Assembly (NCBI GenBank): GCA_938039145.1
Contig: CALHVG010000050.1
Coordinates: forward strand, 1-64,000
DNA length: 64,000 nucleotides
Direction of reading: 5' to 3'
Source: an uncultured Treponema sp.
GTDB lineage: Bacteria > Spirochaetota > Spirochaetia > Treponematales > Treponemataceae
Made by a program: the position numbers and the translations under genes. Below are positions 60,032 to 64,000 of the stretch, piece after piece. The stretch's first letter is position 1, and each line of letters begins with the position of its first letter. Under the pieces are notes generated by a model. The model saw only the letters and a list, made by a program, of their open reading frames with translations, ran no database searches and had not been told where the DNA came from.

Positions 60032-60967
60032 TTACTCAAAAAGATTTTTTTGAAAAGTTTTCCAGCTTTTTTGCAACGGCTCGTGGATTTTGTCGCCGAA
60101 CTTGAAATTCCCTATCAGGAACGGAGAATTCGGGTCGTGATTTTTTATGTTTTCCAAAACAGCGGAACGGGAATAGTTTGCATAACAATAACGGCAAAAA
60201 TGTGCGCACGAGTTGTAAACTCCTATGTCGCAGCCAAGAAAACAATCGCATTCCTTTCTGTTTTGCCGTCTTTCAGGAAAGTGCATACTATCGCCCACCG
60301 CACGTTCGTAAACGATTTTTGTCATGCAGCCGGAAACATCCACGCCGACCTTTGAAAGTTCCGCACTTTCTCCGCAGCTTTTTATTTTGATTCCGAACCT
60401 CTCGCCCACTCTGACAAAAAAATCCGCAAGTTCAAGTTGGATTTCAAAAGGGACTTCAGAAATTTCAGGGAAATTTTTCTTTACTTTCGGATATAGGTCG
60501 ATAAAACTTACTATACATTCATTCGTGTAACCCGAAAGTCCTCGGCAGATTTTTTCGAAACTCTTTTTGTGCTGCTCTACAGTATATTTTCCGCATAAAA
60601 AAACAGGGTCATACCGCCAGCTTATGCGCTTGCTTCCGACGATTTTTGAAAGCTGCCTGAATGAATCCATAACCTCCGCTTTATCGGGAACATTCGGCTC
60701 GTAAAGTTTTCCGTAGGGCGTGATTGTTACAAACCAAAGTTGTCCGTACGGCTCAAGCAAGGCGGCGGCATTGTCGGAAAGCAGCGGAGAGGGATTTTTC
60801 GTACAGAAGCAAATTAAATCGACTACGCTTGGCGACAACGAATATTTTGTCACCGACGTTGCATTGTATGGATTTCGCACGCATACTTCGCCCGCCCTAA
60901 GCCGATTCAAGAACCATTCCGAATAAAAAGCGGGAATATCCGTACGTAATCCGGTGTGGATTATCAT
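60032..60967 (-). CDS. DUF1848 protein with C-terminal cysteine cluster
   Basis: A 311-residue cytoplasmic protein of the DUF1848 type. It begins TGLRTDIPAFYSEWFLNRLRAG and has VDLICFCTKNPSPL, FVTITPYG and RISWRYDPVF, motifs also seen in radical-SAM-like barrels. The C-terminal part carries a cysteine cluster, CFLGCDIGVYNSCAHFCRYCYAN. CAHFCRYC fits the C-x3-C-x2-C pattern of an Fe-S cluster, which is unusual at a C-terminus. The catalysed reaction is not known. The ATG 60967 has no strong binding site. It lies convergent with the peroxiredoxin and 20 bases after the nitroreductase gene, so these two may be one unit. Confidence 0.85.
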   Translation of the reverse strand: MIIHTGLRTDIPAFYSEWFLNRLRAGEVCVRNPYNATSVTKYSLSPSVVDLICFCTKNPSPLLSDNAAALLEPYGQLWFVTITPYGKLYEPNVPDKAEVMDSFRQLSKIVGSKRISWRYDPVFLCGKYTVEQHKKSFEKICRGLSGYTNECIVSFIDLYPKVKKNFPEISEVPFEIQLELADFFVRVGERFGIKIKSCGESAELSKVGVDVSGCMTKIVYERAVGDSMHFPERRQNRKECDCFLGCDIGVYNSCAHFCRYCYANYSRSAVLENIKNHDPNSPFLIGNFKFGDKIHEPLQKSWKTFQKNLFE

Positions 60968-60987
60968 CGAAAATCAATCAAAAGCCG

Positions 60988-61503
60988 TCAGATTTCCGTA
61001 ACGGTTTCAGCAAGCGGTTTTCTTGAAAAATGATTCGGAAGCGGCTTGAATCCCTCGGCTGCGTATCCCAAATCAAGGAGCATCAATATTTCCTCATTTT
61101 CGGGCAGCCCGAGTTCCGCATGAAGTTTTTTCGGGTCAAAGCGATTCACCCAACAACTGTTCACGCCCAAATCCGTGGCGGAAAGCATAAGATGAGTCGC
61201 AACAATGGACGCACCCTCTATGCCGGAATCTCTTTCGTCGCCCGGATATGTATACACATTGCCCTTGTCGAATGCCACAACAAGAACAACCGGCGCTCCA
61301 TATCTGCACGGAGTAACATTGTCGATTTTGGAAAGCGCATCTTCGGACGAGACGACATAGATATGCTGTTCCTGAAGATTTTTGGCGGTAGGAGCAAGCC
61401 TTCCCGACTCAAGGATTTTTTCCACAAGTCCTTTTGAAGGTTTCTTTTCCGCATCAAATTTCTTACAAGAAAAGCGTTCTTTTACAACGGCTGAAAAATC
61501 CAT
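60988..61503 (-). CDS. Nitroreductase-family flavoprotein
   Basis: A 171-residue FMN-dependent oxidoreductase. It starts MDFSAVVKERFSCKKFD and has SGRLAPTAKNLQ, GIEGASIVATHLMLSATDLGVNSCWVNRFD and LLDLGYAAEG, standard for the family. Two ATGs lie upstream (61524 and 61515). The -10-like TACAAT (minus strand, 61525-61530) touches the first, so that one is excluded; 61503 has GGAAG 5 nt before it. It faces the thioredoxin reductase gene divergently, with the two promoters only 50 bases apart. Function may be reduction of quinones or nitro compounds. Confidence 0.85.
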   Translation of the reverse strand: MDFSAVVKERFSCKKFDAEKKPSKGLVEKILESGRLAPTAKNLQEQHIYVVSSEDALSKIDNVTPCRYGAPVVLVVAFDKGNVYTYPGDERDSGIEGASIVATHLMLSATDLGVNSCWVNRFDPKKLHAELGLPENEEILMLLDLGYAAEGFKPLPNHFSRKPLAETVTEI

Positions 61504-61592
61504 TTTTGCTTCCATATCCTCCATATTGTAAAATTTTTTGTAATTTTATAATGATTTTTTACTTTTGTCTTAATTTTTGGTATACTTAATTT

Positions 61593-62510
61593 ATGGAAAA
61601 CAAAGACATTGCAATCATAGGAGCCGGAGTTGCGGGACTTACGGCTGGGTTATATGCAGCCCGCTCAGGAATGAAGACGGTCATCTTTGACGACCTTGGC
61701 GGTGGCGGACAGGTTCTGGAAATCGACAATCTTGAAAACTACCCGGGGGTATTTCCTGCTGTGAACGGAGCGCAGCTCATAGACACGCTCGTAAAACAGT
61801 CGGCGGCTTTCGGAGCGGAACTTGTTCAGACGAAGGTCATTTCAATCGAAAAAAAAGAAAAATCCTTTTTTATAGAAACTGCGAACGGAACTATGCAGAC
61901 AAAGGCACTGATATACGCAACCGGAGCAGCCCATAAAAAACTCGGCGCACCCGGAGAAGCGGAATTCGAAGGAAAAGGCGTTTCATACTGCGCAGTGTGT
62001 GACGGACCATTTTTTCGAGGGAAAAATGTCGTTGTGGTAGGCGGCGGAGACAGCGCATGCACCGAAGCCCTATACCTTGCAAACCTTGTAAACCACATCG
62101 ACCTGATTCACAGACGCGAAGAACTTAGAGCGACAAAAACCATTGCCGATAGAATTCTTTCAAACGAAAAAATAAAAGTGCATTTCGATTCAAAACTGAA
62201 GAAAATCGAAGGCGAAGGCACTGTAAAAACAGCAGTCATCGAAAATGTAAAAACAGGCGAAACCGAAAATCTTTCGACCGATGCGGTTTTTGTGTTCGTG
62301 GGAATGGCACCTCGCACAGCCTTGATTGAATCTGTCAAAAAAGATGCCGGCGGATATTTTATAACCGATGAAAAAATGGCAACAGAGATTCCCGGACTTT
62401 TTATTGCCGGAGACGTTCGCTCAAAGCCTTTGCGACAAATTGTTACGGCTTCCAGCGACGGAGCTATAGCCGCTTTTTCCGCCGCCGAATACGTAAAAAA
62501 CGAAAACTAA
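61593..62510 (+). CDS. trxB: Thioredoxin reductase
   Basis: This enzyme passes electrons from NADPH through FAD to thioredoxin. The 305-residue protein has the FAD motif GAGVAGLTAG (10-19), the redox-active pair C133 and C136 in CAVCDGPFF, the second dinucleotide motif VVGGGDSACTEA and the C-terminal GLFIAGDVRSKPLRQIVTASSDGAIAA. Normal length. TATACT (61581-61586), with TTTACT 17 bp upstream, ends 6 nt before the ATG and no ribosome binding site is present, pointing to a leaderless mRNA. It probably supports the peroxiredoxin upstream. A terminator separates it from the thioesterase. Confidence 0.95.
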   Translation: MENKDIAIIGAGVAGLTAGLYAARSGMKTVIFDDLGGGGQVLEIDNLENYPGVFPAVNGAQLIDTLVKQSAAFGAELVQTKVISIEKKEKSFFIETANGTMQTKALIYATGAAHKKLGAPGEAEFEGKGVSYCAVCDGPFFRGKNVVVVGGGDSACTEALYLANLVNHIDLIHRREELRATKTIADRILSNEKIKVHFDSKLKKIEGEGTVKTAVIENVKTGETENLSTDAVFVFVGMAPRTALIESVKKDAGGYFITDEKMATEIPGLFIAGDVRSKPLRQIVTASSDGAIAAFSAAEYVKNEN

Positions 62511-62517
62511 AAAAATC

Positions 62518-62554
62518 AGGCTGAAATTCCCTTGCGATTTTCAGCTTGTTTTTT
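62518..62554 (+). terminator. Terminator after trxB
   Basis: AGGCTGAAA (62518-62526) pairs with TTTCAGCTT (62539-62547), one G-T pair, followed by a T-run (62549-62554). Confidence 0.8.
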
Positions 62555-62566
62555 CAGGAAAAATCA

Positions 62567-62983
62567 ATGAAACCATACGTACATCAAGTTCACTATTACG
62601 AAACGGATAAAATGGGAATCACACATCATTCCAATTATGTGCGGTTCATGGAAGAGGCGCGCGTCGACTACCTAAACCAACTCGGAACGGCTTTCGACAA
62701 AATTGAAGCGGACGGAATCAGTTCTCCCGTCATCACGCTGGAATGTAGCTACAAAAAAACCACCACTTTTCCCGATGAAATATTTATATACGTAAAGCCG
62801 AAAAAACTTACCACATTCAAACTAACTTTTTCATACGAAATGAAAGTGAACGGCGAAGTCTGTTTCAGAGGCGAAAGCTCGCACTGCTTCCTTGACTCAA
62901 ACGGAAATCCGGTTGTTCTTGAAAAAAACTATCCCGACTTCTGCGCCGCATTGCACCGGGAAATGGAAAGTACCGAAAGCTAA
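62567..62983 (+). CDS. Acyl-CoA thioesterase, YbgC/4HBT family
   Basis: A 138-residue hot-dog-fold thioesterase. The catalytic Asp/His region is visible as YETDKMGITHHSNYVRFMEEARVDYL (D16-x2-G-x3-H pattern), followed by ITLECSYKKTTTFPDEI. It hydrolyses acyl-CoA or acyl-ACP; in many bacteria YbgC works near phospholipid or Tol-Pal functions, but no such genes are seen here. ATG 62567 with AGGA upstream is preferred over a TTG at 62546 that lies inside the terminator stem. It follows trxB after a terminator and may use residual readthrough. Confidence 0.88.
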   Translation: MKPYVHQVHYYETDKMGITHHSNYVRFMEEARVDYLNQLGTAFDKIEADGISSPVITLECSYKKTTTFPDEIFIYVKPKKLTTFKLTFSYEMKVNGEVCFRGESSHCFLDSNGNPVVLEKNYPDFCAALHREMESTES

Positions 62984-63029
62984 TGTCGCCCCCTTTATTC
63001 TGTCAATGTTAATATGCTAGAATAAAACT

Positions 63030-64000
63030 ATGAACATAGGATTATTTTCGGACAGTTACCTTCCGACAAAATCGGGAGTTGTAACCGTCGTAATTCAACT
63101 TAGGGAACAATTAACTAAAATGGGGCATACGGTGGTTCTTGTCTGCCCTGAGACCACGGAAGAATTCAAAACGGATGACCCTTTGACATATCGAGCAAAA
63201 AGTAAGCCGCTCGGGCTTAAAACCGACCAGTTTGTTTCGCTTCCCAGCAGAAAAAGACTAATCGCTTTCATAAAAGAAAAGAATTTGGACATAATCCATT
63301 GCCACACGGAATACGGAATCGGAAGAACAGCTGCCTACATTGCAAAAAAACTTCACATACCTGCCGTATGCACCATCCACACAATGTGGGTCGAATTCTA
63401 CAAATATTATCTAAAAACCGCACCGCTAATCACACCAAGTTTTGTCGATCACGTAATGGAGCGATTCTACAATCATTTTGACACGCTGATTGCGGTTTCG
63501 TCCAAGGGAAAAAATTATTACAAAAGTCGAAGCCTTATTCCGAATGTTCCGATAGTAGTGATTCCGAATGCCATCGACACGGACAAATTCAAATCATCTT
63601 GTTCCACGGACGAAGAAAAACGTGCGCTTAGGGAAAAACACGGAATAAAAGAAGACGACGTGCTTTTTCTTTTCCTTGGACGCATCGCCGAAGAAAAACG
63701 GGTTTTTGAGTTGGCGGAACAATGCAAAAAACTCGTGGAATTGAATCCCAAGGCAAAAGTAATTTTTGTAGGCGACGGACCTGCGTATCAGGATTTGCTA
63801 AAAACGACCGAAAAACAACGGCAGGAAAGAACAATCATGTTCACGGGCTTTATCGAATGGACGGAGACCCACAAATACTACGAAATCGCCGATGCCTTCA
63901 TAACCGCAAGTCTTTCCGAAATGCATTCGATGACAATCCTTGAGGCGGAACTTTGCGCTCTTCCGATTGTCTCCAGAAACGACGAAAGTTTTTGGGACTG
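63030..64000 (+). CDS. GT4-family glycosyltransferase (N-terminal part)
   Basis: The first 323 codons of a glycosyltransferase that runs off the right edge. It is GT-B fold, family 4: MNIGLFSDSYLPTKSGVVTVV at the start, HCHTEYGIGRTAAYIAKKL, VIPNAIDTDKF, FLGRIAEEKRV, VGDGPAYQDL, and SLSEMHSMTILEAELC (the nucleotide-sugar EX7E motif). The closest functional analogues are processive or monoglucosyl diacylglycerol synthases, so it may make glycolipids for the treponemal envelope; other acceptors are possible. An extended -10 (TG at 63015-63016, TAGAAT at 63018-63023) ends 6 nt before the ATG with no ribosome binding site, again a leaderless layout. Confidence 0.9.
   Translation, partial: MNIGLFSDSYLPTKSGVVTVVIQLREQLTKMGHTVVLVCPETTEEFKTDDPLTYRAKSKPLGLKTDQFVSLPSRKRLIAFIKEKNLDIIHCHTEYGIGRTAAYIAKKLHIPAVCTIHTMWVEFYKYYLKTAPLITPSFVDHVMERFYNHFDTLIAVSSKGKNYYKSRSLIPNVPIVVIPNAIDTDKFKSSCSTDEEKRALREKHGIKEDDVLFLFLGRIAEEKRVFELAEQCKKLVELNPKAKVIFVGDGPAYQDLLKTTEKQRQERTIMFTGFIEWTETHKYYEIADAFITASLSEMHSMTILEAELCALPIVSRNDESFWD

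Noticed and set aside
1..64000. CRISPR arrays, rRNA and tRNA genes
   Set aside because: No regularly spaced short direct repeats were found. Isolated GTTCGA-like strings (for example near 28212 and 34995) lack the rest of a tRNA cloverleaf.

Overview
The window looks like chromosomal DNA of a host-associated Treponema (Spirochaetota). The main pointers are a purine-nucleoside ABC transporter with the gene order of T. pallidum PnrA-E, many lipoproteins with loose spirochaetal lipoboxes, an anaerobe-type oxygen defence (desulfoferrodoxin plus a flavoprotein-rubredoxin fusion), D-lactate dehydrogenase, and homopolymer tracts at expression signals. The genus assignment is inferred from gene content; no rRNA or tRNA gene is visible.

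Layout. 0-5 kb: the end of a protein with 90-residue tandem repeats, a 48-residue protein, and the dTDP-L-rhamnose genes rfbA-rfbC-rfbB-rfbD. 5-9 kb: MATE exporter, PAP2 phosphatase, nitroreductase, small lipoprotein. 9-12.5 kb: PerR-like regulator, superoxide reductase, flavoprotein-rubredoxin, D-lactate dehydrogenase. 12.6-19.3 kb: two membrane proteins of unknown role, then a zinc-uptake operon (Fur-family repressor, small membrane protein, ZnuA with a ZinT domain nested inside it, ZnuC, ZnuB, NUDIX). 19.3-24.7 kb: a membrane/SGNH-like fusion, a CitA/CitB-type two-component pair and a GPH-type sugar transporter with a coiled-coil insertion. 24.7-28 kb: an epimerase-like gene interrupted by an in-frame TAG, a GNAT acetyltransferase and arginase. 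28.5-31.6 kb: P1B metal ATPase, separate HMA chaperone and a divergent ArsR-AraC fusion. 31.6-34.2 kb: an A+T-rich AlwI-type restriction-modification island flanked by a 10-bp direct repeat, then a frameshifted phosphopantetheinyl transferase. 35.1-42.8 kb: an operon of two large fibronectin-III lipoproteins, a small lipoprotein and an outer-membrane barrel-like protein. 43-50.3 kb: a PyrK-PyrD fusion divergent from pnrA-pnrC-pnrD-pnrE. 50.5-58 kb: small conserved protein, DAHP synthase, a chemoreceptor behind a poly-G promoter, cystalysin/MalY-type lyase, DUF3737 and CreD-like proteins. 58-64 kb: AraC regulator, peroxiredoxin, DUF1848, nitroreductase, thioredoxin reductase, thioesterase and the start of a GT4 glycosyltransferase.

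Themes. Redox defence recurs at 9.3-10.9 and 59-62.5 kb, metal homeostasis at 15-19 and 28.5-31.6 kb, and nucleotide supply at 43-50 kb. Three signals stand out beyond gene content. A run of 15 G lies inside the spacer of the chemoreceptor promoter, an arrangement expected to phase-vary. Several genes share a layout in which a -10 hexamer ends 6-7 nt before the start codon with no Shine-Dalgarno sequence, suggesting leaderless mRNAs. Two families of intergenic repeats occur, one G+C-rich and one built as hairpin / -10 / hairpin about 90-105 nt before a start codon.
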